A DNA stretch of 64,000 nt from Bariatricus massiliensis (GTDB lineage: Bacteria > Bacillota > Clostridia > Lachnospirales > Lachnospiraceae). The stretch spans positions 305,338 to 369,337 of the forward strand of contig NZ_LT574838.1 of the NCBI RefSeq assembly GCF_900086725.1, given 5' to 3'. Numbering within the stretch: the first letter of the stretch is position 1; every line of letters begins with the position of its first letter. Under the pieces are notes generated by a model. That model saw only the letters and a list, made by a program, of their open reading frames with translations, had not been told where the DNA came from and searched no databases. The position numbers and the translations under genes are program-made. Positions 1 to 8,476 of the stretch are shown in pieces.

Positions 1-87
1 GCTTCCGCAAAAGTTCTCAACCGGGCTACCGGCATTGTCCTGACCGTATTGGGCGCGGCCATAATCGCCGTTAATTATCTGCCTTAA
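1..87 (+). CDS. C-terminal fragment of a membrane protein, possibly LysE/RhtB-type
   Basis: The frame is open from the first base to a TAA at 85-87 and encodes 28 residues ending in a hydrophobic helix (GIVLTVLGAAIIAVNYLP). This matches the way LysE/RhtB-type exporters usually end (an NR-x-G helix then stop), but so short a tail cannot prove the family. It is convergent with the DMT transporter and overlaps its last 17 bases. Most of the gene lies before the window. Confidence 0.45.
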   Translation, partial: ASAKVLNRATGIVLTVLGAAIIAVNYLP

Positions 88-979
88 AGTCTTTCGTATT
101 CTTCGGCCTGTACTCCGAAAGAAAGAGGCCTGCCATGGTAAGTATTGTCCCAGCCGCTGCCATCGCCGTTATTTTCTCATGCAGAATCAGCGCCGATGTA
201 ACGATTGTTATGACCGGCACCAAATAAATGTACACGCTTGTCTTCACCGCCCCCAGCACCTTGACCGCAAAGTTCCATGTCACAAAGCAGAGCGCAGACG
301 CCCCTATACCTAGGAAAATGATATTTCCTGTGTACAGCGGATTTGCAAAGCGTCCTAAGTCAAGGTGAAACTCAAAGAATAGTAAAGCCGGAAGCATAAA
401 TAAAATGCCATAGGCAAATGTCCTGCGGGTCGTCTGTATTGTGTGGTATCCATAACTGCTTATTTTTCTTGTAAGTACAGAATAGCATGCCCAGACGAAA
501 GCGGCCACAAGCGCCAAGATATCGCCCAGTGGGTTCAGCTCAAGCCGTGAACCATTGAAGCTGATCAGGCATATGCCAATCATGGCAGCAGCGAAACCGG
601 CAAAAAAATTGGCCTTCAGCTTTTCCTCTTCCTTCATGAATAATCTGGTCAAGATCGCTGTAAAAAAAGGAGCCACCGATATAATGACACCCACATTGGA
701 TGCCAGCGTACAAGTCAAGGCTATATTTTCCAGAAGATAATACATACATATCCCACACAGGCCGGCCAGCATAAATATGCCTTCCTGTCTTTTGTCCTTT
801 AACTTAAGCCGATGAGGATATACTAAAATCAACACTACAAATCCCATAATAAATCTGAAAAACAGAATCTCCACCGGCTGAAAAGAAACCAGCAGTACTT
901 TTGTAGATATGAATGTAGTCCCCCACACTAGAATTGTCAGCAAGGCCGCCATATGGCCTTTCATATTATTTTGTCCCAT
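71..979 (-). CDS. DMT-superfamily (EamA) transporter
   Basis: About 302 residues forming two repeated EamA halves with roughly ten hydrophobic segments, typical of drug/metabolite transporters that move amino acids or other metabolites across the cytoplasmic membrane. The motif WGTTFISTK in the first helix is characteristic of the family. An ATG 33 bases further upstream is in frame, but the AGGAGGG at 989-995 sits nine bases before the ATG at 979, so I use that start (MGQNNMKGHMAALL). It is a single-gene unit convergent with the partial gene at the window edge. The substrate cannot be read from the sequence. Confidence 0.85.
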   Translation of the reverse strand: MGQNNMKGHMAALLTILVWGTTFISTKVLLVSFQPVEILFFRFIMGFVVLILVYPHRLKLKDKRQEGIFMLAGLCGICMYYLLENIALTCTLASNVGVIISVAPFFTAILTRLFMKEEEKLKANFFAGFAAAMIGICLISFNGSRLELNPLGDILALVAAFVWACYSVLTRKISSYGYHTIQTTRRTFAYGILFMLPALLFFEFHLDLGRFANPLYTGNIIFLGIGASALCFVTWNFAVKVLGAVKTSVYIYLVPVITIVTSALILHEKITAMAAAGTILTMAGLFLSEYRPKNTKDFKADN

Positions 980-1089
980 CCGTCTTATCCCTCCTGTCAA
1001 TACCCTTATCATACTATATTAGAATTTAAAAGGCTTGTAAAATATCGTCTTATCATGGCTCTACTTAAAATAAATGTCCGGACAGCAAA

Positions 1090-1121
1090 AGAGAGAGAAT
1101 CCTCAGCAGGATTCCCTCTCT
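1090..1121 (-). terminator. Terminator of the cold-shock gene
   Basis: On the minus strand a 14-bp stem (one G-U pair) with a GCTG loop is followed by TTTT. It lies about 30 bases after the csp stop codon. Confidence 0.75.
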
Positions 1122-1149
1122 GTCTCGTTTGTCTAATTTATCAGTATGA

Positions 1150-1350
1150 TTACTGAACCATTACATTAACAGCCTGAGGACCACGGTTTCCTTCAGTTGT
1201 GTCAAATGTAACTTTCTGTCCATCTTCTAAGCTCTTGTATCCTTCTGCAGCGATTCCTGAAAAATGTACGAATACGTCTTCTCCTGTGCTGTCATCAGTG
1301 ATAAATCCAAATCCTTTTGTGCTGTTAAACCATTTTACTGTACCTGTCAT
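1150..1350 (-). CDS. Cold-shock domain protein (CspA family)
   Basis: A 66-residue single cold-shock domain. Both RNA-binding motifs are present: RNP1 as KGFGFI and RNP2 as VFVHF. Proteins of this size act as cytoplasmic RNA chaperones that melt structure in mRNAs. The start is fixed by AGGAGGT at 1358-1364. The gene has its own sigma-A promoter (1481-1509) and a leader of about 124 bases with a long hairpin and T-tract, described separately, which suggests control by leader RNA structure. It is followed by its own terminator. Confidence 0.96.
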   Translation of the reverse strand: MTGTVKWFNSTKGFGFITDDSTGEDVFVHFSGIAAEGYKSLEDGQKVTFDTTEGNRGPQAVNVMVQ

Positions 1351-1390
1351 TGTTGGTACCTCCTAAATATAATATTTTGTATCTTAACTC

Positions 1391-1451
1391 GAAAAAAAAA
1401 TCACATATTTTTGTAAGGCATGAAAACTTCGTGACTTACAAAAATATGTGA
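1391..1451 (-). promoter_or_regulatory. Terminator-like hairpin in the csp leader (candidate attenuator)
   Basis: Perfect 17-bp inverted repeat with arms 1401-1417 and 1435-1451 and a 17-base loop. On the minus strand it is followed directly by nine T residues (1392-1400). It lies between the csp promoter and the csp start codon, so a transcript from that promoter must pass it. The stem is AT-rich, as expected of something temperature-sensitive. It could also end transcription of the yaiI-like gene upstream. Confidence 0.7.
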
Positions 1452-1480
1452 AATCAAAATCCTACCTAAAATACTTCTTG

Positions 1481-1509
1481 ATTATAGCATGGATTTATAT
1501 GGTCGTCAA
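1481..1509 (-). promoter_or_regulatory. Sigma-A promoter of csp
   Basis: TTGACG at 1504-1509 and TATAAT at 1481-1486 with exactly 17 bases between, preceded by TGC as a partial extended -10. Predicted transcript start is near 1474. Confidence 0.8.
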
Positions 1510-1559
1510 GAGATTTTATTAAAGATTTTGTTGAAAATTTTCAGAATCATTTCTTTATA

Positions 1560-2015
1560 TTATCCTTCTCCCTGCTTCGCCAGTTGCACCATCTTCAAAA
1601 AAGCCTCCTCAAACCTCCGATTATCCTCTTCCGTACGTCTTTTCGGTCCTTTTATGTGGTTTTTCGCTGAAGCCCTTCTGGCCGATTTCGCGATATGCCT
1701 CTCCATCAGCATCTGTTCTATATTATCATCGGTATACCATTTACCTGACTGGTGGATTGCGTAAGCGCTCTTGCCAAGCGCCATCGCAGCCACACCGTAA
1801 TCCTGTGTCACGACAATATCCCCAGCCCTGCACAGATTAATCAGCGCAAAATCTACAGCGTCCGCCCCAGCTCCTATCACTTTCACCTCACTGTAGGCCG
1901 ACGAAAGTACATGATTCGTATCACACAACAGCATTACCGGGACATCCTCCCGCGCGGCAACCTTCTCGACGATCTTGACAACCGGACATGCGTCCGCATC
2001 TACATAAATTTTCAT
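1560..2015 (-). CDS. YaiI/YqxD family protein (UPF0178, DUF188)
   Basis: About 151 residues. It opens with KIYVDADACPVV, the signature of the YaiI/YqxD family, whose fold resembles PIN-like nucleases; the acidic DADAC motif is the probable metal site. The biochemical function of the family is not established. The chosen ATG at 2015 gives the usual family N-terminus; the longer frame adds 12 residues with no homologous look. A GGGGAAG lies just upstream. It follows the methyltransferase by about 30 bases and may share its transcript. Confidence 0.85.
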   Translation of the reverse strand: MKIYVDADACPVVKIVEKVAAREDVPVMLLCDTNHVLSSAYSEVKVIGAGADAVDFALINLCRAGDIVVTQDYGVAAMALGKSAYAIHQSGKWYTDDNIEQMLMERHIAKSARRASAKNHIKGPKRRTEEDNRRFEEAFLKMVQLAKQGEG

Positions 2016-2043
2016 AATTTCTTCCCCTAATACTAAGCTATTT

Positions 2044-2736
2044 TTATACACGACGAAACTCTAAAAATAAGAAAAGCGGAATTTCCTTATTTTTTTCTAC
2101 CCCGTCATACGATTCCGGCTCTAATAGCTCTGTCAACGCAAATCCACTTTGCAGGGCTGCATTGATATATCTGCTGACAGGTCTATGAAAATGACTGGTG
2201 ACTCCCCAAAATTCATTATCAAAGCTGTATTCAGATAAATATTTTTGTATGATTTTGGCTTTACAGTAACCCGACTCATCTCTCAGCCAGTCTCCATCAT
2301 AAAAAGCCGGATGGACAATTGACATATAAAAGATACCATTCGTTTTTATGATTCTAGATATCTCTGTTAAGATTTCCTCGAGTCTCTCGATATCCATCAA
2401 AACTTGATTACAGAATACAATATCAAATTGTCCCTCCTTATATGGCAGCGATTTTTCGATATCCACCAATTCAAATTTACAGTGAGGATATTTTTCCTGC
2501 GCAATATGGAGCATTTTTGCTGAACCGTCACATCCTATGACATCAGCTCCTTCTTTCCAAAAAAAATCCGTATAATTACCATAGCCGCATCCTAAGTCTA
2601 ACACTGTTTTCTTACCTATATTTTTAAAACGCTTGAACACTATCTCTTTATTTATCTTTGTTAAACTAGATACTTCCTGTGAATGGGCATAAACTAATGC
2701 CGCATCATCCCATTGCCCTATTACAGTATTAGACAT
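2044..2736 (-). CDS. Class I SAM-dependent methyltransferase
   Basis: 230 residues with the Rossmann SAM-binding motif I (VLDLGCGYGNY), an acidic motif (GCDGSAKML) and the post-I region FDIVFCNQVLMDIE typical of UbiE/Methyltransf_11 proteins. Likely a cytoplasmic small-molecule methyltransferase; the acceptor is unknown. The start is supported by AGGAGG at about 2745-2750. It is divergent from the Spo0A-domain gene, with about 220 bases of AT-rich spacer between them. Confidence 0.85.
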   Translation of the reverse strand: MSNTVIGQWDDAALVYAHSQEVSSLTKINKEIVFKRFKNIGKKTVLDLGCGYGNYTDFFWKEGADVIGCDGSAKMLHIAQEKYPHCKFELVDIEKSLPYKEGQFDIVFCNQVLMDIERLEEILTEISRIIKTNGIFYMSIVHPAFYDGDWLRDESGYCKAKIIQKYLSEYSFDNEFWGVTSHFHRPVSRYINAALQSGFALTELLEPESYDGVEKNKEIPLFLFLEFRRV

Positions 2737-2956
2737 AATATTTTCCTCCTCACAATGCCAGCCTTCCTAATTTTTTCCATAATGTTACATTTCAAAATGC
2801 TATTATTTTATTATATCATGTATAAGAGCCATTGAACAAGCACTATATATGTGATGGAAAATTATAAAAAAAATACGAACAACCTCGTTTTTGCCATGCT
2901 ACGACAAATTCCACCTTATCATAGTGAGTACATTGAAAATCTGGGAGGAATAGCTA

Positions 2957-3283
2957 ATGGAAAGAGTCACAAAAGAAATACTTTATGCAGTGGGAATTAC
3001 GCCTCGTTATAAAGGGCACTGGTATATAGAATATTCGATGCATATTCTTAAACATGATGAAGAACTACTCTATAAAATCGCAGCATCTCTATATTCCAAA
3101 GTGGCTGCTCATTACGATGTTTCCATATACAGTGTTGAATATGATATTCGGACAGCTATCATCGTGGCATGGAAAACAAATCGTAATTTACTTGAAGAAA
3201 TCTGCAAAGTCAAACTTTACAAACCACCTACAAACAAAGAATTTCTAGAAAACTTACTGTCTTATCTAAGAAAGTATATATAA
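2957..3283 (+). CDS. Stand-alone Spo0A C-terminal (DNA-binding) domain protein
   Basis: 108 residues that align end to end with the effector domain of the sporulation regulator Spo0A. The GITPRYKGHWYI segment corresponds to the GVPAHIKGYLYL region, and SVEYDIRTAIIVAW matches the recognition-helix segment RVERAIRHAIEVAW. No receiver domain precedes it: the reading frame starts at an ATG with GGGAGG at 2942-2947. Inference: a DNA-binding protein without phosphorelay control that could compete with or replace Spo0A at 0A boxes. A near-match to a 0A box lies about 50 bases upstream. It has its own terminator. Confidence 0.82.
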   Translation: MERVTKEILYAVGITPRYKGHWYIEYSMHILKHDEELLYKIAASLYSKVAAHYDVSIYSVEYDIRTAIIVAWKTNRNLLEEICKVKLYKPPTNKEFLENLLSYLRKYI

Positions 3284-3289
3284 TAGCTG

Positions 3290-3320
3290 AGAGCAGGAGA
3301 AGTATGCTCCTGCTCTTTTT
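3290..3320 (+). terminator. Rho-independent terminator of the Spo0A-domain gene
   Basis: GAGCAGGAG at 3291-3299 pairs perfectly with CTCCTGCTC at 3307-3315, followed by TTTTT. Confidence 0.88.
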
Positions 3321-3331
3321 CATATCTGTAT

Positions 3332-5791
3332 TTACATTTCTTTGCCCATCTTAGATTTTGAAGATACCAGCCTTCCTTTCCGCGTTCCCGGTCTCCCGGC
3401 GAACACGACGCTTCCGCCCTTGTCTCCGCCTTTCGGCCCTAACTCAATGACCCAATCGCAATTTCTTATAATTTGTTGGTTATGCTCTACTACAACCACG
3501 GTATTCCCTGCGTCTGTCAGACGATTCAGGAGAATCATAAAATGTTCAATATCCTTGGGATGCAGCCCAATTGTAGGTTCATCCAGAAGATAGAGGTTAT
3601 GCTTTCCTGCCGCTCTTCCTATCAGTTCCCCGGCGAGCTTGAGGCGCTGCCCCTCTCCCCCGGATAGTGTCGTCACTGACTGTCCAAGTTCCAGATACCC
3701 AAGCCCTACATCTTGTAAGAGTTCCAAAATATTTATAATCTTTACATGGCCGTCAAACACCTGCACTGCCTCATCTACAGAAAGCTTCAACACATCCTTA
3801 ATAGAAAGGCCTTGATATTTGACGGACAGTACTGTATCGTTGAACTGATTGCCTCCACAAACCGGACATACAATTTCCGTATTGGCAAAGAACAGCATAT
3901 TACTGTCCACATACCCCAATCCTTGACAATGTTCACACCTTCCCCCCTGTGTGTTAAAGGAAAAATGCTTTGCTGACAGCCCTGCCGCTTTTGCCGCTTC
4001 CAATCCTGCAAAAAGCGTCCTGATTTCTGAATAGACAGCAGAATATGTCGCCACATTGGAGCGCTTCATTCTCGTGATCGCCGACTGTTCAATCTCTATC
4101 ACTCCGTCAAATTTGTCAAGTCCGGACACCCGGTTGGAATCCCGTTCACGATTTCCCTTTGCTAGCACCTCGAATACCAGCGTCGATTTGCCGGAACCTG
4201 ACGGTCCGGTGACCGCCGTCATACATCCGGCCGGTATATCCACCGAAATGTTTTTAAGATTATATTTGTCTGCATTCTCGATATGAAGTGCAATCTTCGA
4301 CGCATCTCGAAATATCTTTTTCCCCGGATGAGGCATACTTAAATAGTTTCCTGTCACAGATTCTTTCGTACTTTTAATTGTCTCCAGTGTCCCGGCGGCA
4401 ATTACCTGTCCGCCATATTTCCCGGCTCCCGGCCCGATGTCCACGATATAATCCGCGGCGGCCATAATATCCTCGTCATGTTCAATGACAAGAACTGTAT
4501 TTCCCTTATCCCTCAAAGTTTTTAATATGCTCACAAGGCCCGCATTATCTTTTGGATGCAGTCCCACCGTAGGTTCGTCCAAAATATAGATGATTCCTGA
4601 CAAATCTGAATCTAAGACAGCCGCAAGCCGCATGCGCTGCAGTTCCCCGCCCGACAAGGTAATAACCTGCCTGTCCAATGTCAGGTACCCCAGCCCTACA
4701 TTCAAAAAACGATTCAGCTTCGTGCGTATGTCAAGAAGGTAAGCATTTACAAGCTCCTCATGTTCCCTGCTAAGCGTCCCCTCCAGCTCATCCAGCCATT
4801 GGACAAGCTTATCCAGAGAATAAAAGGAAAGCTGAGGCAGGCGTATTCCGTTCACCGTGATCCGTCTGCTCTGTTCGCAGAGCCGCTCTCCCCTGCACTG
4901 CGGACACTCCACATTTTCAAAGAATTTATCCAGCTGTATTGTATCACCATTTTTGTCCGCGAACCTCCGCCACAAAATAGGGAATACACCCTCGAACTTT
5001 CCTTCCGCTATCGTTCTTGGCGGTTTGCATTCATGAAACTCCCGCCTGAGCTCATCACATAAGACCCCATTGTACAAAACAGCCTTCTGGATATCGCTGA
5101 ATTCCCTAATGGGGATGTCTGCCGGAACAGGAATTCCATAATAGCGGTAAGCTTTATATAAAATAGAAATCTGATATTCCCCATAGCGCTTTTCCCAGCA
5201 CCTAATCCCGCCTTCTTCCAGAGACAACGCTTCATTCACTGCCGCATCTCTCTTGATAATATGAATACTGCCCAGACCTTCACACGCCGGACAAGCCCCT
5301 TCTTTTGTATTGAAAGAATACTGAGTCCTTGTTATCTTATCCATCCGCTGTCCGCACTTACAGCAATACATATATACATGAAAATCATTCCCTTTTTTCT
5401 CTGTCTCTTCCAGACAGTCTGCTGCCGATATCAATTCCCCGCAGCAGGGGCAATTTCTTATCCCCAGCTTCTCATATACCATGCGCAGATCTGTATAGAT
5501 ATCTGTCATCGTACCTACTGTGGAGCGCGGATTTTTATTGTTGTCCGTCTGTGAAATTAAAATAGCCGGTGAAGCTCCTTTTATACGCTCCACCTTTGGC
5601 TTGTGAATCCCCTGCATCGACATGGCCTCCAGATACTGCCGCTGGCACTCGTTAAAGAGCACATCCAGCAGAAGCGTAGTTTTCCCTGAACCTGAAAGTC
5701 CTGTGAACACAACCAGCTTATTTTTCGGAATCTCCAGCGACACGTCTTTTAAGTTACCTTCGTTAGCCCTGATTATCTCTATGTTAGTCAT
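3332..5791 (-). CDS. UvrA-like ABC ATPase (class II UvrA paralogue)
   Basis: 819 residues, shorter than the about 940 of canonical UvrA. Two ABC modules are present: Walker A GLSGSGKTT near residue 31 and GPSGSGKST in the second half, signatures LSGGE in both, and Walker B ending in LDEPT in both. Cysteine pairs CPCCGE/CCKCGQ, CPACEG and CEHCQG show that zinc modules remain. The shortening fits class II UvrA proteins, which are linked to drug resistance or accessory repair rather than core nucleotide excision repair. It starts 14 bases after the GNAT gene, probably in one transcript; AGGAG precedes the ATG. Confidence 0.85.
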   Translation of the reverse strand: MTNIEIIRANEGNLKDVSLEIPKNKLVVFTGLSGSGKTTLLLDVLFNECQRQYLEAMSMQGIHKPKVERIKGASPAILISQTDNNKNPRSTVGTMTDIYTDLRMVYEKLGIRNCPCCGELISAADCLEETEKKGNDFHVYMYCCKCGQRMDKITRTQYSFNTKEGACPACEGLGSIHIIKRDAAVNEALSLEEGGIRCWEKRYGEYQISILYKAYRYYGIPVPADIPIREFSDIQKAVLYNGVLCDELRREFHECKPPRTIAEGKFEGVFPILWRRFADKNGDTIQLDKFFENVECPQCRGERLCEQSRRITVNGIRLPQLSFYSLDKLVQWLDELEGTLSREHEELVNAYLLDIRTKLNRFLNVGLGYLTLDRQVITLSGGELQRMRLAAVLDSDLSGIIYILDEPTVGLHPKDNAGLVSILKTLRDKGNTVLVIEHDEDIMAAADYIVDIGPGAGKYGGQVIAAGTLETIKSTKESVTGNYLSMPHPGKKIFRDASKIALHIENADKYNLKNISVDIPAGCMTAVTGPSGSGKSTLVFEVLAKGNRERDSNRVSGLDKFDGVIEIEQSAITRMKRSNVATYSAVYSEIRTLFAGLEAAKAAGLSAKHFSFNTQGGRCEHCQGLGYVDSNMLFFANTEIVCPVCGGNQFNDTVLSVKYQGLSIKDVLKLSVDEAVQVFDGHVKIINILELLQDVGLGYLELGQSVTTLSGGEGQRLKLAGELIGRAAGKHNLYLLDEPTIGLHPKDIEHFMILLNRLTDAGNTVVVVEHNQQIIRNCDWVIELGPKGGDKGGSVVFAGRPGTRKGRLVSSKSKMGKEM

Positions 5792-5805
5792 CCCTGCCCC
5801 TGCTC

Positions 5806-6453
5806 CTATGTTCTCGGCCGATTCATATTCACGAGCTGATTGAATCTAGCCTGCGTAGGAAGTCCCGTAATCTTTTCCTTCGGCGGAAATGTCTTATCAA
5901 ATTCCTCGGCAGGCCTTTGGTCAATATTGTATATCTCATCCTCGAAAAATCTTCCGCTGCAGCCGTCCAGCGCTCCGGCTTCCAGCTCACATGCAAGAAG
6001 CGCGGCGGCATAAGTGTCCCATGACGTCCCTATCGAAAAATTTTCCGCCGGAACAAATCCTGCTCTTTTATAGTACTCAGGGTCTCCCGTAATCAGGATA
6101 GCCTTATACCCCAGCTCTTTTGCCTTTGCTTTGGTATATTCTATCAGCTTTCTCCCTACTCCCCTGCCTTGAAATTCCGGAAGTACAGCAAGAGGGCCAA
6201 AGCACAGCACTTCTCTCTTAGTTCCGTCATCACCTAAAACAAATGCCTTGGTATACATAATATTACCTACAATCTTGTCATTATGAAGAGCTACGATATC
6301 CAGCTCCTTAACAAATGCCTGTGAATCTCTCATAATGTGTACCAAATAATGTTCAAAACATCCGGGACCAAAGTGGTTCCAAAACGCTTCTCTGGTCAGC
6401 TCTTCCACGGTCCTATAATCCTCTGTCTTCTCTTGTCTTAATTCTATTTCCAT
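5806..6453 (-). CDS. GNAT family N-acetyltransferase
   Basis: 215 residues. The acetyl-CoA binding loop of GNAT enzymes is clear: LAVLPEFQGRGVGRKLI near residues 90-106, preceded by the beta strand CFGPLAV and followed by ILITGDPEYYKRAGFVPA. The long C-terminal part (from about 135) resembles the family that acetylates small molecules or tRNA-like substrates, but the substrate is not determinable. GGAGG precedes the start. It is upstream of the UvrA paralogue in the same direction. Confidence 0.85.
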   Translation of the reverse strand: MEIELRQEKTEDYRTVEELTREAFWNHFGPGCFEHYLVHIMRDSQAFVKELDIVALHNDKIVGNIMYTKAFVLGDDGTKREVLCFGPLAVLPEFQGRGVGRKLIEYTKAKAKELGYKAILITGDPEYYKRAGFVPAENFSIGTSWDTYAAALLACELEAGALDGCSGRFFEDEIYNIDQRPAEEFDKTFPPKEKITGLPTQARFNQLVNMNRPRT

Positions 6454-6502
6454 AGACTCCAGCCTCCTCTGCCAAATACTTTTTACTCATTGTATCATAC
6501 AA

Positions 6503-6850
6503 CTACTTCTTTTCGTCCTTTCGCCTTAAAAATTCAACAAACGCAAAGATAATCGATATGACAGTCAAAACGGACACAATAAGTTCCGCCATATTGTTGG
6601 CGTAATCAGCCTGCGCCGGATTGGCAATACCAAGTATAAGAAAATAGACACACCAGACAACCCCCAAAGCAAGCAGTAAAAAAGTAAGGTACTTAAGCAC
6701 TCCCGCCGCCGCATTTACAAATTTTTTAGTCGCATTGATCCGTGCTTCTGAATATACTTTCCTGCCAAAGATAAGTCTGATTCCTCCCACTATAAAACCC
6801 GCAATGACACCAATCGTAAGCCCAATACATATATGATAAAATTCTCTCAT
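6503..6850 (-). CDS. Small membrane protein of unknown function
   Basis: About 115 residues with three predicted transmembrane helices (residues ~5-26, 47-70, 82-104) and a basic, charged C-terminus (EFLRRKDEKK). A GTG 12 bases upstream is also possible, but AAAGG is better spaced for the ATG at 6850. No family recognised. It lies between the LysR regulator and the GNAT gene. Confidence 0.6.
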   Translation of the reverse strand: MREFYHICIGLTIGVIAGFIVGGIRLIFGRKVYSEARINATKKFVNAAAGVLKYLTFLLLALGVVWCVYFLILGIANPAQADYANNMAELIVSVLTVISIIFAFVEFLRRKDEKK

Positions 6851-6913
6851 CCGTTTACACACCTTTCATTTTGCAATCCACATTGACATGTCTATACATC
6901 TTCGCTTGTCTTT

Positions 6914-7774
6914 TTATATTTCCTTCTGCTTATGAATCAGCTCTATAAAGCGTTCCACCTGAGGAAGCTGCGCTGCGCCCCGCTGACAGAAAATATAGGT
7001 ATGGCGGATAAACGGTTCTCCGTTTTTAAAAAATAACTGCTTTTTGATTCCATCGAAATCCTCCAATGCGATCTCCGGCAGAATCGCCCAGCCGATTCCC
7101 GTCTGCACTAATTCCCGGCAAGTCGTAATATTGTCTACGCATATATTAGAAGAGTGCGTATCCAGATTCGCCTCCCTTAACCACTTCATCATCTGACCGA
7201 CAAGCAGAGGATCTGTTTTCCTGTTTATGTACATATAGTCAGATAACGGTTTATCTTGATTTTCCCTGCTGCACACGCTGTAGACCTTCTCTTCCGATAT
7301 CATATATTTTATCCCTTCCCACGGATATTCTCCCCGGATAATCGCAATATCCAAGCTTCCGTCCAGCATTTGCTGGTACAGCTGCCCACTCTGCTCCGAA
7401 CTGATTTGAAGGTTCACTTTAGGGTAGGCTTTATGATAGTCTGAAATCTCCTTGGCAAGGCGGTAAGTCCCATAACTGATAGAATATCCGGCCTTTAAAG
7501 TTCCGCTGATCTCCCCCTCAATCCACTCTAATTTCTGCTTCACTTTATCAAGTTCTAAAATAGAATTTTGACAAAACTCCAAGACCTTTTCTCCGGCAGG
7601 CGTAAAAGTCACCCCCTGATAAGAACGAATTAAAAGCTTCTTTCCAAATTCCTGCTCAATCATCTTAATCCTTTTAGAAAGAGCGGACTGCGTCATAAAT
7701 AGTATCTCTGAAGCATGCGTGATATTTTTAGTCTCCCCCAGCACTTTTAATATCATATAATCTTTCTCATTCAC
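6914..7774 (-). CDS. LysR-family transcriptional regulator
   Basis: About 286 residues. The N-terminal winged helix-turn-helix is typical of LysR: TKNITHASEILFMTQSALSKRIKMIEQEFGKKLLIR, followed by a substrate-binding-protein-like effector domain. The start is not settled. AAGGGAGGG at 7781-7789 abuts the ATG at 7780 too closely but is well placed for a GTG at 7774, which I use. A further in-frame ATG at 7807 lies inside a repeated sequence and lacks a ribosome site. The target genes are unknown; LysR proteins commonly regulate a divergent neighbour, here the small membrane protein at 8087. Confidence 0.82.
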   Translation of the reverse strand: MNEKDYMILKVLGETKNITHASEILFMTQSALSKRIKMIEQEFGKKLLIRSYQGVTFTPAGEKVLEFCQNSILELDKVKQKLEWIEGEISGTLKAGYSISYGTYRLAKEISDYHKAYPKVNLQISSEQSGQLYQQMLDGSLDIAIIRGEYPWEGIKYMISEEKVYSVCSRENQDKPLSDYMYINRKTDPLLVGQMMKWLREANLDTHSSNICVDNITTCRELVQTGIGWAILPEIALEDFDGIKKQLFFKNGEPFIRHTYIFCQRGAAQLPQVERFIELIHKQKEI

Positions 7775-7795
7775 GGTCATCCCTCCCTTAACCTC

Positions 7796-7964
7796 ATTGC
7801 CTTTCATGCACGTATACGCAATTATTATACCACAAACGCAGAAAAGGAAGCGGCGCTTTGCGCCATTTACTTTTCAAGTCGTGGCTTGCCGGTATAATAG
7901 CCGCTTAAGCGGCAAAAGGCAATGCAATTGCCTTTTATTGCACGTATGTGCAATTATTATACCA
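7796..7964. repeat. Palindrome-rich spacer bounded by a ~38-bp imperfect direct repeat
   Basis: Copies at 7796-7832 and 7926-7964 share a block ending in GCAATTATTATACCA. Between them are several small inverted repeats: GGCGC-TTT-GCGCC near 7852-7865, the perfect palindrome GCCGCTTAAGCGGC at 7900-7913, and GGCAAT-GCA-ATTGCC near 7918-7932. The motif GGTATAAT occurs three times and could serve as -10 elements on either strand. Confidence 0.7.
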
Positions 7965-8086
7965 TACAATCATGACTAATAGGAATGTTTTTATATTCCA
8001 AACCTGCATTTCCGTTCATAGCCAATTTGTGGTAAAGTAAAATTAACAAAAGAAATTATTTTTCAAATAAAAGTGAGGCGTTCATT

Positions 8087-8416
8087 ATGAAAAAAAATAT
8101 AGAAAATGCGACTTGGTTCAGAAAATGGAATACCATATTTTTTACAGTGTTTCTCATTATCTTTCTCATCCCATGCATCCATTTTGAGCTATCCGGAGCA
8201 ATGACGGGAACAGGCCGGCTTATTCTGGGTGGAATGATTCTTTTACTTATCTTTGGATGGATTCGCTCCATAGTTCTGCTCAAGGCAGTACTCTCTGCGA
8301 ACCGTTTGGAAAAGGAGACATTATCCAAGGAAGCTTTTGGAAGTACAAATCGTGAGTTATTCTCTAAAGCTTCTTACTTTAGAAATGTAAAACCGACACA
8401 AGTTTCCAAAAAGTAA
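8087..8416 (+). CDS. Small two-helix membrane protein of unknown function
   Basis: 109 residues with two predicted transmembrane helices (about 15-35 and 45-66) and a hydrophilic C-terminal tail ending in KK. Hydropathy, a plausible GAGG upstream of the ATG and the following strong terminator support it; the opposite-strand frame here lacks these. No family recognised. Confidence 0.6.
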   Translation: MKKNIENATWFRKWNTIFFTVFLIIFLIPCIHFELSGAMTGTGRLILGGMILLLIFGWIRSIVLLKAVLSANRLEKETLSKEAFGSTNRELFSKASYFRNVKPTQVSKK

Positions 8417-8434
8417 ACAAATTCTACATATGAG

Positions 8435-8476
8435 ACCAATGGCGTAAGTAATGTTTCCATCACTTACGCCATTGGT
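8435..8476 (+). terminator. Terminator-like hairpin at the left edge of the AT-rich block
   Basis: Perfect 15-bp stem, arms 8435-8449 and 8462-8476, then TTTATTTG on the plus strand. The stop codon of the minus-strand gene at 8464 lies inside the right arm. Its central 34 bases resemble the hairpin at 10871-10904. Confidence 0.8.

Noticed and set aside
8056..8328. 90-codon minus-strand frame opposite the two-helix membrane protein
   Set aside because: No ribosome site; the plus-strand frame has better hydropathy and a following terminator.
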